The notes beneath the pieces are model-generated. The model saw only the letters and a list, made by a program, of their open reading frames with translations, did not search any database and was not told the DNA's origin. Positions 34,790 to 45,654 of a stretch of DNA of 64,000 nt are shown in pieces. Position 1 is the first letter of the stretch; each line of letters starts with the position of its first letter. The stretch spans positions 69,339,266-69,403,265 of the forward strand of contig NC_084837.1 of the NCBI RefSeq assembly GCF_033115175.1, given 5' to 3'. A program made the translations under genes and the position numbers. This stretch comes from Lepus europaeus (lineage: Eukaryota > Chordata > Mammalia > Lagomorpha > Leporidae).

Positions 34790-36639
34790 CAATATGGAGA
34801 AAGAGTTCCCCCAGAAAGTTGGAGCACCAAGAATCAGTGTGGCACAGTGGGGAACCACAGCTACCTAGCAATGCTGGCACCTAAAGCAAAAGGGAGGGAG
34901 TAGGGAAGGTGGGCATGAGGAAGGGGTGAAGAGTGTGTGTGATCAACTGATGGGGCCAAGCACTGATGAAAACCCCCAGCGAGGCGGCTGCATGAAGAGT
35001 GAGCCATCCTTAAGCTTCTTTCTACCGAAGTCCAAACAAAAAGAGTATCATTTTCCTATTGAGAGTCTCAGAACCAGGGCTATGGTAAATCCTTACAAGG
35101 AATATTGTAAAGAACACCAGGTCTGCTTTCTGTGGCTGGGTTGCCTATTTCCCTACCTCCGTCCTGCTCAGCAGACCAAACATCGGGATTGACTCTGGGG
35201 TCTAGACGGATATTTAGACTGAAAATGCATCTAGTCCATGGCTTGAAAAGACCGATCAGCAAATCCTTCCGGCACTTAAAAGTGTTTTATTCCTAGACTT
35301 AAGAACTCAGGGTAGGGTAAACCGCACTCTCTGGATGGCCTCTGTAAAGTTGGCCATGGCGGAATTTCAGCAAAAAGTCAGGAAACTAGAGAGATGAGCG
35401 CTTTCTCCGCTCTGCTGTTACTGCAGACACTGGACAACTCACCAGTGACTGACATGTCGCCAGGTGGGTGGCGATGTGATTGCTCATCAAGGCAGCGATC
35501 ACTCCCTTGCATCTTCATGCCAGACACAGGGCCCTCTGGCTGCGGTGGGGCTTGCTCCCTGGATGGAGAAAACACGGAAGAAGGGATGCCAGGAAACAGG
35601 CAGGCACAGCAGTTCTGGGTCAGAAGTTGGCTGGGGAACAGCCTGACTGCCAAGTAACTTGCAGTGATGTCAGAGCCCAGCACCACCAGCAAACACCAGC
35701 CAGCTCGCCAACAAAAGGCTCAACAACAGAGAAATCGTGGGGCTGTGTTGCCAAAACTGTTCTTTCCGCCCCCTACCCTTTTCTTCTAAGAGGAAGAACA
35801 GCAGGAAGAGGGTTTATATTTGAAGAGCCTTCCCCTCCCCAGGCCCCTTCTTTTTGGTCACAAAGTGTGAACCAGTGAGGAAACAGTTCTGTGGATGAGT
35901 CGGGTAGCAGTTTTTTTGGGGGGTGATCTTTTTTGAGTTCCTTTCCAAAGCTGGAGGAGGAACTTTGAGAAACAACACAGAACAGGGTATTTTCCCTAAA
36001 CATCAATATGTGACTTGGGGGGCGGGGGGGGGGGGGAGCAGGGACCACGGAGGAAACGAAGACCTTTTTCTGTGTCCTCTCGGCTCTCACCATGATTAGC
36101 CATACTCAACTGAAAATTAAAAGTTTGACCAAAAAAATTTTTTCTTTCTTTTTCTTTAAACGGAGCATCGTAGTTCATCCCAGCATTTAGAGCCCTCAGG
36201 AATTCATACTTCCCCTGGAAATTAATAAAGCATTCTTGGAAATGAAGTTTTGGATTAAATCCTTCTTGTTTAGGAATATATGACTTTTTTCCCCCCTTTC
36301 ATTTTTGACAGTCAATTTTAAATGATGTCACTTCAAGGACATTTTCATTTCTCCCACAACGTATTACACGAAACACTTGCCTGTAAAAACCGGCTCATTA
36401 GCCTGCAAAATTATACTGTACTGAATGGCTTTCATTCAACGGAGAAATGGGATTTTTAGGAGGCAATTTCTGTATTTTATAAAGATAAAGCAATGTTTGA
36501 TTGCTTCTCCCCAGCTGTTTTGCTTAGCGGTTATAAAGAGAAATTGTGGGGAGGGGGGAAGGTAATGCGGGGGCGGGCTGCTAAGGATATGCTTTAAAAA
36601 TAAATAAATAAATCTCACACCAGAAAACTAAGGCAGAAC
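34790..36639. other. Upstream flank of the CpG-island promoter
   Basis: No young SINE, L1 or LTR recognised across 1.8 kb, and no convincing coding frame. A CRE-like TGATGTCA lies at 36323-36330, and AT-rich well-structured sequence at 36120-36600. A TTTAAAAATAAATAAATAAA run at 36592-36611 could act as a TATA-like element or be simple sequence. Probably proximal regulatory DNA of the gene starting in the island (inference). Confidence 0.4.
36017..36036 (+). repeat. G-run
   Basis: Six G, one C, then thirteen G. It can support G-quadruplex formation on the + strand and is prone to length change and sequencing error. The count here should not be trusted to the base. Confidence 0.7.
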
Positions 36640-36799
36640 TTCCCGGAACGGCTGCGCCCGCAGCTCCACCGGGCTGCAATGGTCGTCCTCTGGTGACTGG
36701 AGGGAAGCTCTGAGAAGCGAGGCAAGGAGGACCGAGGGGGAGACGCGCTAAGGCTGCTTGGCAGGCTGCAGCCGCCACCGCGAGCTGGAAGACTGAGGC

Positions 36800-37346
36800 G
36801 CGGCGCGGCGCGGCGCTGGAAGGAGCAGCTCCTCCGAGGTGGGGAGGGAGGGCGCGCAGCGGAGCCACAGCGAGAGCAGGGACGCGGAGGCCACCGAGGG
36901 GTCAGCGGGGCCGCGGCGCCAGGGTGGGGGCCTCCAGGCGGCGCTGGCCGCGGCGCTGGGGCGAGGGCGAGCGCGCCGTGCAGCCCGCGCCTCCTGCCGT
37001 CGGCTCCCGGGGGTGGGACCCGCGCCGGGAGCTGCTGAGTGCGTGGAGGGAACCCGGCGCGGCTCGCCTGATGGATTGACTTGGAGATGGATCGAATTAC
37101 ACCATTTGCTGTGCAGCGGTTTGTTTTGCTCCTGCTCCGTCCCGCCGCCGCCGCAGCAGCCGCTGCAAGACCGGGTGGTGGCGAGTTTCAGGATTCTGTC
37201 GAGGACGCCGACACCTAAGGAGACCGAGGGATCTTGTTTTCTGCATTTTCGCCTTTATTTGCTTTTACCTCCCGGAGCGTGACAAGCTTTCTATTTTTTT
37301 AATTATTATTATTATTTTTTATTTTGCAGCAGCCACCCCCCATGAG
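36800..37346 (+). other. Candidate non-coding first exon of an unidentified gene
   Basis: GC-rich sequence ending in CACCCCCCATGAG followed by GTAAGACC, a good match to the donor consensus MAG|GTRAGT. The start is a guess inside the CpG island, since no TSS can be read. The exon contains several upstream ATGs: 37072 (three codons, ATG GAT TGA), 37087 (43 codons, listed separately) and 37342 (ATG AG at the exon end, which could continue into a next exon). No next exon was found within the remaining 26 kb, implying a long first intron if the model is right. I do not recognise the gene. Confidence 0.5.
37087..37218 (+). CDS. Upstream ORF (43 codons) with signal-peptide-like start
   Basis: A complete small frame, ATG to TAA, starting MDRITPFAVQRFVLLLLR, then a seven-alanine run and an acidic end (QDSVEDADT). 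The start has a strong Kozak context (G at -3 and G at +4). The leucine-rich stretch after residue 11 resembles a signal peptide, but the frame ends after 43 residues. It most likely acts, if translated, as a regulatory upstream ORF limiting translation of the downstream protein. The alternative is chance in GC-rich sequence. No homologue is recognised. Confidence 0.3.
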   Translation: MDRITPFAVQRFVLLLLRPAAAAAAAARPGGGEFQDSVEDADT

Positions 37347-37352
37347 GTAAGA
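37347..37352 (+). other. Splice donor
   Basis: GTAAGA directly after ATGAG. The first intron would begin here. A pyrimidine/T-rich run ending TTTTGCAGCAG (to 37332) lies 14-17 bases before it, so an acceptor-like and a donor-like signal sit almost back to back. Confidence 0.5.
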
Positions 37353-38129
37353 CCGTCTTTTACACATTTGCTGATGTTCCGCGAGCGTGATGGGGTGGGA
37401 CCTAGAACCTCGGAGAGTCAGCACGCAGCCCCCCACCCCCGCCGGGGTGTGTGCACGCGCGTGTGTGCGTTGTCACTAAGCAGCCGATTGCTTTTCCAAG
37501 CCGCCCTCCGGCCAGCAGAGCTAGGGACGCGCACGGGGGTCTAGCGGAGCCGTCAAAACTGGCAGCGCCTGGGGGAGGGGCCCGCGGACGCCCAAGACCT
37601 CCCCCATCGTGCGCCCCCTTCCAAGAAGGAGGTGGAACCGCCGAGGGGTGAGGACGGCGAGGAAAAGTTTCTCGCTAGCCAGGGCCAGCCCGGCGCTCGC
37701 TCGCACACTGTCAGGGGCTGTCGGGGCCGCCTCGGGTTCCTGGCCCCCGCGCTCCCAGCTCGCGGCTCAGAGCCGGGCCGAGGCCGAAGGCGCCGGCTGC
37801 AGGCTCGGCCCCTGGATCGGACGCCTGGATCGCCTGGGTCCGGTCGGAGCAGCCCCACCGCGGGCGCCGCTACCTGTCCGAGAGCTGCGGGGTGGGACCG
37901 CTGGCGAGGGGCGGGGGCTCGGCGACTTGGCCGCCTCCCCACCCACGCCCCCCTGGCTCCCGCACTCGCTCCTGCCCTGAGGGCTGAGTCGCTGCCCACC
38001 ACTCCTCTCTCCTGCGGCTGGCCCAGCGCGCGCCCGGGGAAGGCGAGCAGGCTCCGGGGTCCGGGGCTGCCCACCCCACCGCCCACCCGGCCCCCGGGCT
38101 TCTGCTCCTGGCCACTTCTCTCCGGCAAC

Positions 38130-38344
38130 TTTGCGTGCTTTGTTCTCGGCTGGAAATGCTTGGCGGAAGCGCCTCGGTCAGGGTCTCCGCCAGGAGGCAA
38201 GAGCTCGGCGCAGAGATGGGTTGCGTTCGCGTCTGCCCATCAATTATGGATGGAAACAAATAAGGAAGAGTCAATTTTGCATGAGCCCCTGCTCCGGCGG
38301 CGAGAGGCGTCGGCTGCGCTGGCGGGGGCATGGCGAGCAGGAAG
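38130..38344 (+). other. Candidate alternative first exon
   Basis: Downstream part of the CpG island ending in ATG GCG AGC AGG AAG then GTAGGG. The ATG at 38330 has G at -3 and G at +4, and the donor AAG|GTAGGG is acceptable. If used, it would give a protein beginning MASRK and continuing in a later exon. The upstream limit is arbitrary. There is no second line of support, so this is a weak candidate. Confidence 0.22.
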
Positions 38345-38560
38345 GTAGGGAAACTTTCACAGCGGCGCAGAAACCCCGACGTAGCCCGCCTCGGGTCCCC
38401 AGGAAGGGCTTAGAGCCCCCTCTTCCGTGTGGGACCCTGGGCTTGGAAGCAAAGGGCACCAGGGTTTGGAGGTGTGCACGAGGACTGGGTTTGAAAAATC
38501 GCTGCTCAGTTGGCTCTCGGGACCCTTGCTGTCAGGTGATTGTTTTTAGGAGCTGAACTT

Positions 38561-41500
38561 GTAAAAAGCCGAATGCAGGGGAGCTAGGTGTGTGGATTCC
38601 AGGACCGGCTTGAATCAGGCGGTACCGCCGGTTTCAGGGGAGCAGTGAGAGTAGCATCCCAGCCCCTCGCCGCTCGGAGCTGGCACATTTTCCCACAGAA
38701 AGGACGGTAGATCTTTATTTTAAACGCATAGGCTTTGTAAACAGACATTGGATCTGTGTCTGCCACTGCATTGCCTGCTTTCCCAAAAATAGCCCCACTG
38801 TGTCCAATGACTTGGAGGGACAGTTTCTCCCCAAAACTTCTGGCTAGGGAAAATTTTGAATCTTCAGTAAAGCGTACGGGTGCTTTGTAAGGTGGCTGTT
38901 CCCACCGCTTAGTAAGTGGACTATTTTGTTTATTTCAAGAGTGAAGTCCTAGGAAGATGGTTTCACATTTTTTTTTTTTTCCTAAACTGGTTGGGTCTGT
39001 GTCCCTGAGAGCAGGAGAAAGAGTTGTTGGAGGCAAATTTTCAAGGTTTCTTCCAGGCAGTATTGAGAAATCTTATCTCAGACAGCTGCGGGGGAGGATT
39101 TTACTATCCTTTTGGTGGTTGAAAACAATAGGTTTTGGTGGTGGTTTATTCCTGCTGTTTAAAAAGCCCTCTCGCTCTCTTAGGTATCTAACTCAGGAAA
39201 TGAAGTTGTGTGTAGTCATGTTTAATGTAGTGAGTGACAGGCAAATTCTGTCAAGCTGGCAGTTATTACACAAACATTTACTCTGGCTTAGATAAATAAA
39301 AATTGCCAGATAAGCTCTGAGATTTGGGTCTCTATTGCCATGAACCTAAACATCTTGAGATAAATACACTGTAGCTCAGCCATCGTTGAGTTTTGTTTTT
39401 TGATAGTTAGTGTCTGAGCTTTTATTTGGATGTCTAGAACATGCTCTCAGAAAGATGGTTAAATAGATTACCTGAAGATTTCCAAAATGTGTGGTTTTCT
39501 TCCATTGGCACATTTAGATAGATTAACAACCAGCTATGGCTTCTTACTGGATCTTACAGAATATTGTTGCCTGACCTCATGTGTCTACTGGGCATGTTAC
39601 TATACTTTTTTTTTTTTTGAGAAGCATTTCTATGATACAGGAAAGTATGCCAGGAATATTGTGACTTCCCCATCAACAGCCAGCTGGTTAACTTGAGTTT
39701 GATTTAGATTTGTGGGCGTTCTGCCTTTTTTTTTTTTTTTCTGGTGCCCTCTAATAGCACCATCTGGTCATGTCTCCCCTGGTTTGATGGATTTGAAAGA
39801 TGGCTGTGACGTAAGCCTGTTAGTCCGTAGAGTGAGGGCAACTTGGGAATCCAGAGGACTTCAGTTCACTTGCTTGCTGTATGTGCAGGAAGGCTCTGTC
39901 CAGTAACTGTGCCTGGGGTAAGTGGCTCCCTAAATCATGCGGGATAGCTCCTATCCCGTGAGAGGCCATGGACAAGTAAACAAAAATTAGAACTGTGATT
40001 CACAAAGATGCCCATAATTGTTAAGGACTTATTGACTGGAGAAGTTTTCACTTCTTGTTGCTCCATCCTAATGACCCATGGTAATTAGCTTAGTCATTGT
40101 TCTTGCATGTGAGTTTCACTAAGATACAAAGAGTGAAAAATGCATCTGAAATAGGGTCATTTTTCACTCTTCTGATATATTTTCTGCAGAGTTAAGAGCC
40201 TGGCCGAATGCCTAGCCATTATTAGTGTAACCATAGGAGGTGAACTCCTTCCTTAGCATATTACAGGATAAAATATTATCTTTTATTTCGATTAATACAC
40301 TTTCAGCCTGCACATTGTAGATTCATTTCTTGAGGAAGCAAGATATCATTGGCGTAGGCCAGTCAGTCTTGGTTGGTTACCTGTCCTTTCGCCAGTTGTC
40401 TTAGCCAGTGTTCCAACACTGTGTGGGCCAGTCATGTTTCTATATGTCCAACTTGAGCAAGAATTTAAGAATTAGGAAAAAAAAAAAAGAATAATGAAAG
40501 GGATCATTTGATAAGAAATGTAAATATGCACCTTTCTTTTGAAGCCTGTTATTTTATCCTATAGAGATTTTAAAACAATATGGTCCACACCAAATATTTA
40601 CAGAGATTCAGCCTTCTTGCCTTTGACACAAATGAATGATGCAGTATACTATCAGGAGAATTCACGGACTGAATGTGTCATTAGAGTGGGAGATCTCACT
40701 TTCTCTGACTTATGTGATTGGAGACAGCGTTCAAATCCACCAAAGCCTGTGTCTTGGGTTGCTGCTTATTTTGTGAACAGCTGCCAACTTCCAGTTGGGA
40801 AAAAAAAGTGTATTTTGATTTCTTCCCATGCCACATGAAGAGAACAAAAGTCGCAAAGCTCTGGGCAGCATACCGTGGCACTTTTTTGTTGAAGTGGCTG
40901 TACTTGCACAGAGGACTGATAATTGAAGCTGTCTCCATTTTTCCCAAGAAAACTACTAATCTTTTTCTTTGAAAAAGCAACCATTTACATTGCCAAGGGC
41001 GATCAAATCAGTGGTCCACCCAGATACCACATGAGGTGTACTTATTTCTCAAACTTCTTTCCTATTAGGCTTTTGTTAACTCATCCAGATTAGCATTTTA
41101 ACAACCCTGAAGTGAACTCCTGCCATTCTCTCTACTTGGACACAGTATGTAGATCATCCATCATCCTGTCCTTGGCTACAACAGGCTGCTGGCTCCATCA
41201 CCATTTGGAGCTACACAGAACCCATCCGACTGTGAACAGCACAGCTGGCTACAGCAATTTTTTCTTCCACACCACTGGCAGCATTGTCTGGCTGTGGTAA
41301 CTAAAGTTAACACCCAGAACAGGAAGTTTCCGTTGTTTTGCAACCTGCGCCAGGCCCCCTCATCCAGGTCTGGGGGCACACCTGCCAAAAGACCCTGCCG
41401 AATTGCTGTGGTGTGTTCCAGATAAAAGGGGGCTTGCCCCAACCTTAAGTGACCGCAGGAAAGACTCGCTATGCTTGGTAAGTTTAAACTGCTAGAGTTA

Positions 41501-41976
41501 CAGAATTAGAAGGAGCCTGTCATTCAGGCCCCATTCATCCTATATTTTGAGAATGTATTCTGTTTGAAAAGGTAAAGAAAGGAATGAAGCAGCCTTTAGC
41601 TTGAGATCACAAATGACTGAAGACAGAAAAAGACCCAGTCCTTGGGTGAACGGAGTTTCTTACTCCTTCATCTTTTCACAAATGACATGGATTGTACCTG
41701 TTCCTAATTGTGGGTTCTGTGTCTCATGGTCCTCAATGCTTTCTATCCCATTTGTTGTGTTGTTTTCTTCTTTTGTCCCGATAAGATATCCATTACAGTA
41801 GTGATTGCTTGTTAAGCAATCATAACATGAATTAGATGCATGCAGTCGTTAGATGATGTGGCCAAGCTTTGTTGTTTGTTTAATTCTGGCTTTAGAGTTT
41901 GCTGTGTACAGCAGAAATGGCCTGGTGTTTTGGTGTGAGTTAGGTGGTAGTCTCTGTCCTCTGCATACCAGAAAAC
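38561..41976. other. Putative first-intron sequence, no gene seen
   Basis: No young SINE and no coding exon recognised. T-runs lie at about 38968-38982, 39605-39619 and 39727-39740 without an attached retroelement body. The frames at 40539-40838 and 40718-40972 overlap each other and opposite-strand frames, and have no domain. Confidence 0.4.
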
Positions 41977-42118
41977 AACAAGGAGGAGGAGGAGGAGGAG
42001 GGTGATGATGATGATGATGATGATGGTGGGATGAAGGGGAGAGTGAAGAGGTGATGATGGAGGAGGAAGTGGGGGAGGATGAGGAGAGTGATGATGGTGG
42101 AGGAGGAAGAGGAGAAAA
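41977..42118. repeat. Compound triplet microsatellite (GGA)n / (TGA)n
   Basis: A purine-rich array: about seven GGA units, then about eight GAT/TGA units, followed by a degenerate mixture of both to about 42118. The opposite-strand frames rich in H/P/S/L are readings of the array, not proteins. Likely to vary in length. Confidence 0.9.
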
Positions 42119-42144
42119 TAGTACCAATCAATATATAACACTGA

Positions 42145-42345
42145 ATGTTCATGTGCTTATTAAATTCCAGACACCATTCTAGGATTTTTGTATCTTGATT
42201 ATATCATGAAGAAAAACCCACAAACAACTGCATGAAGTGGGCACACTATGATTTTGCTTCTTTATCAAAGAAGAAACAGAGGGACTGGGAAAGTGTAGTA
42301 ATTTCCTTAGGTCACGTGACAGAGTTAGGATTTGAACACGGGTCT
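42145..42345 (-). mobile_element. MIR relic, reverse
   Basis: 'tgtgcttattaaattccagaca', 'ccattctaggatttttgta', 'tttatcaaagaagaaacaga', 'tttccttaggtcacgtgaca', 'gagttaggatttgaacacgg' follow reverse MIR order. Confidence 0.72.
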
Positions 42346-43750
42346 TGAAACATCTCATCCCACTTTTTCATCACGGCACTGAAGTGCTTCCAAGAACACA
42401 GACCGCCCTGAAACTTTTTGTCTCCTTAATGTTTCTTACACTTGATTCTCAATAAAACAGTCATCTTTAGGGGAAAAACTATACTGAATGAAATAATATG
42501 CTCAGTATGGGCATGCTCTTAAATCATAACCTTTTTTCCCTCACCCTAAATCATGTTGTTACATTCCTCTTCCGTTTTTATTTCTTTGGCCAAATAATTA
42601 TGACATACTCTTCTTCCCAAGTGTCCTAGAGCAGTAGCTTCTCCTATCATTTTTTTTCCATGTGAGACTTTTCTGTCCAGGATTATAGTGGCACAGGACA
42701 AATGGCAAGATCCATCACTCTCCACCCAAAAGTGCTTCTGTGTCTGGTTGCTGTTGATATTCATTTCCCTGATCTTGGCAGGTGAAGATCCATTATGTAT
42801 CTTGGTCCCATTTCCCAGGAGTATTTATGGGCCCCATCAGCAAAGACAGTGAGAGCTGCAGCTGTTCCAGCATTAGTGGCTCCAGGATGGGAACTATATT
42901 ATTAAAGCTGACTGTGTATCACATGAACCATGCTTTTTTTCTTGGTTGTGATTGTGGGAGAATCCTTTTGTCTATAGGAATCAGACCATCACTGAGAAGT
43001 TGTCACCAATGCATCGGCATTTTTTTTTTTTTTTGGTTTGTTATTCTTTTCATTCAGGATTGCTGTGGGAGGGGAAAACCCAAATGTATGCATTCCCACT
43101 ACACATAATGCTGAGATGTAAGGTTTTCAACATATATTTATGGGGAAGGAAATATGGGTTTTAAAAGTTCAATATGTTGGTACATATAATAAAGCCTTAG
43201 GAAGATCTACAATTACTTAGCCTATTGTTGGAGTCTGTACTTAAAAATAAAGTTAGAAGTTTCTACCCAGTCAGGGAACTGGCACATAAGAACTAGTGCA
43301 GATGAAGCTCTTTGAGAAAAATCACACTTTCTTTCATGTCCCAGGAATAGGCTATCTGCAAACCAGGGGCTTAGACTCTTACCTACCTTGGCCTACAACT
43401 CACTTGTTATGAGAAAGGTCTTTGGAAGCTTGCTTGGTCTGCAGTCTACTGTCTGCTACATTTGTCATCCAATCTCCAGACCTCCGCTGGGTAATAGTTG
43501 AATCAAATAAAGATATTATTAAAGCTACAGAAGAAGAAGGGGAGGCAGGAGAAAGTACAATGTAGGGTGCAGTTGCTTCTGTTTGTGCCACTGCTGGAGA
43601 CATTGAAGAGCAGGCTTAAGGAGGAACACGACACAGTTCTGGAGCCCAAAGTTTTCGCGGAGTGCCACTGTAGAGACAAGGTAAACAAATTGCTGAAATA
43701 AAGTGGCATGTGTTTTCAGTGCCAGAAAAGATAGACACAGACCCATGGCA
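42346..43750. other. Putative intron sequence, no gene seen
   Basis: A T-run at 43020-43035. No transposon body and no coding exon recognised. Frames at 42782-43108 and 43498-43701 lack features. Confidence 0.4.
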
Positions 43751-43754
43751 GTTG

Positions 43755-43945
43755 AGTGGAGTGAGAGGTTATTTCTGGCTAGGGTGGTCAGGGAAGACTT
43801 TGTGGAGCCACTGGTATTTGAGCTGATCCTTGAACTAGGTAGGATTTGGACAGGTGGACAGTGCGGGTGGGTGGAGGAGGTGTTGAGAGGGAGGACATTC
43901 CAGGCATACAGAACAGCCTGGGCCAAAGCCCTGGGGTAGGGTGGG
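43755..43945 (-). mobile_element. L2-type relic, reverse
   Basis: 'ctagggtggtcagggaagac', 'tttgagctgatccttgaact', 'gaggacattccaggcataca', 'gaacagcctgggccaaagcc' is the classic reverse L2-associated order. The 78-codon frame over it is not a gene. Confidence 0.65.
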
Positions 43946-45351
43946 GCGGAGTAGAAGTCTAGATCATTTCTCCATGTTTGAGTCCTTACCTCCAACAGCC
44001 TCGCGCTGCAAGTGTGAAAAGACAGTTTGACGTGCGGTCCTCAGATGTCTACTGGGTGTCTCTGGTCTACTGTACTTAACCATTCAGCAGGTGGCCCCAC
44101 AGCTTAAGCCATCAGAATGAATGGGATCTATCTTGTGGCAATTCAGTAGGTGGCTCCGTGATCAGAACTAAAACCCCCACATCAGCTGCCAGCTGGTTCA
44201 GCGGCACACGTGAGCATCGCAGTGGGTAACGGGCTTTGCCTCAAGTTATCCAGCAAGATGGCTCTCCTCACAGAGGTGTTCAGCAGCACCAAAGAAGAGG
44301 TTGTTGTTTCATCAGCTTCGTCGTTTAGTTAAAACTTGAAAACTCTAGACATACAAACGAGTACATTGCATATGTACGTGGGGATTCTGGAGGGGAGTAA
44401 AGGAGATGTGGATGTAAGAGTAGAAACATTGAAACCATGATAACCATATACTGCAGGCCCCATGAGGCTGTATTGCTTCTTCACTGTAGGTGAGCAGAGG
44501 GAATGACACATAGTAAGTATTTAACAAATATTTTAATAAGTGTATTGAGTTGGACTTTGTATTACATTGCAGAGAGAGCCGGTTGTGGCTGGCAAACTGT
44601 GCAAGGAGTAGGGTTGGAGCTATGACAATTGTATCCTTATAGAGAAAGGGAAATGACTTGGAAAGCTCTAAGTACTTCCTCTTGGAAAATCTCATCCTTG
44701 AGGGTCCCTGGGGATTCAACATCCTTTGTGGGTCTGAATTGTCAGGATAAATCTTTCTGCCATCAGCAACTCCCCATGTCCCCCACTTTCCCAATTCCTT
44801 CCCCTCCCTTCTTCCCACCATGCCCAATCCCCATCCCCAAGTGAAGCTGTTAAGGCACTGGAGTTTCCCAACCATCATTAAGCCAGAAGTTCTGTGTAGT
44901 GTAAGTAGGCTTATTAGAAACCATAAGAAAGGGAAAATAAAACGAAAACAGTGACATTAGGGAATGTTCAAGTCAATTCCTTTGCCAAGAATTGCTCCAG
45001 TGGTTCAGTTTTCCATGTTATCCTTAAGTCTTTTACACGTTAATGGTTACATGACAGACAGTCTAAGAGAGGGATCTTAAGTTTGAAGTATCACTGCCAA
45101 TTAGAGATCAATCAAAAATCATAAAATTGGCCAATAGGGAAAACAGATTAAGCATAAATAGACGCAGTATTGGGAACTTTTCAGGAATATCCCGGTGACA
45201 TAAAGCAGAGAACCTGTTTAGTAATTGGTCTGGCTCCCACCCAGTTCTGTTAAAGTGAAGGTTGCAAGCTGCCTCCCCCTGCATGAAGCACAGTTGCCTC
45301 CAGACAGGTTCTAAAATAAACTGGCCTTGCTCAACAAGACTAATAATAACA
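43946..45351. other. Putative intron sequence with two CTCF-like half matches
   Basis: Two similar 17-mers, ATTCAGCAGGTGGCCCC (44082-44098) and ATTCAGTAGGTGGCTCC (44141-44157), 59 bases apart. Otherwise no gene. The 177-codon minus-strand frame at 44345-44878 has no recognisable domain and low-complexity patches, and is taken as chance. Confidence 0.35.
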
Positions 45352-45620
45352 GCCGGCACTTACAGTGTGCTTGCCCTGTGCCGTGGCACAGTGCCGAGCA
45401 CTTTAAATGTGCTATCTAATTTAATGCCACCCCTGAGAGTATAGCTAACTGAGAGCTAACGTATATTCAGTGCTTACTGTGTGCCTCATACTCTTCTCCA
45501 TACCTACAGAAATCATTTGGTCAGCAACCTTTTGAGCTAGGTACTATGATTATGAATAGTATTCTTGTTTACACAGCAGGAGACTGAGGCATGAGAGATC
45601 CACTATTCAGCTAGTGAATA
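45352..45620 (-). mobile_element. Two adjacent MIR relics, reverse
   Basis: First 'gcacttacagtgtgcttgcc', 'gagcactttaaatgtgctat' (about 45352-45440). Then a second 5' start, 'ttcagtgcttactgtgtgcc', with 'tacacagcaggagactgagg' (about 45455-45620). Both run in the reverse MIR direction. Confidence 0.7.
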
Positions 45621-45654
45621 GTGGAACCAGGGGGCTTGGATCCATTCGAGGCAG

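Larger units (their letters stand above)
36640..38560. promoter_or_regulatory. CpG island (promoter region)
   Basis: Dense CpG dinucleotides and high GC over about 1.9 kb in an otherwise AT-rich, CpG-poor window. It includes (CGGCG)-type runs near 36796-36815 and many GC-box-like GGGCGG/CCGCCC cores. This is the only such block in 64 kb and the strongest evidence for a gene start. Long open frames across it, including 238 codons at 37632-38348, follow from GC richness and overlap on both strands. Direction of transcription is inferred from the splice donors on the + strand. Confidence 0.88.

Noticed and set aside
34418..34903. 161-codon frame and the 130-codon minus-strand frame
   Set aside because: Most of the length is CSINE sequence at 34485-34776.
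36839..37282. 147-codon frame across the candidate first exon
   Set aside because: Composition follows GC content, there is no domain, and it overlaps a shorter frame (37087-37218) with better start context.
38330..38344. MASRK start suggesting EIF3H
   Set aside because: EIF3H proteins also begin MASRK, but the coding sequence there continues for many residues in the first exon. Here a donor or stop follows at once, so five shared residues are not evidence.
37632..38348. 238-codon open frame through the CpG island
   Set aside because: It overlaps other long frames on both strands, is composed of A/P/R/G/S as expected from GC-rich DNA, and has no recognisable domain.
39744..39757. Reverse CTCF-like motif in the presumed first intron
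   Set aside because: Two of the 13 core positions mismatch and there is no supporting context.
41812..42152. Minus-strand histidine/proline/serine-rich frames
   Set aside because: They are translations of the GGA/TGA triplet microsatellite.
43703..43939. 78-codon frame that looks protein-like
   Set aside because: It lies on a reverse-oriented L2-type relic with recognisable 'aggacattccaggc' phrases.
44345..44878. 177-codon minus-strand frame, one of the longest in the window
   Set aside because: No domain, no recognised family and no splice support. A frame of this length is not surprising in 64 kb of sequence.
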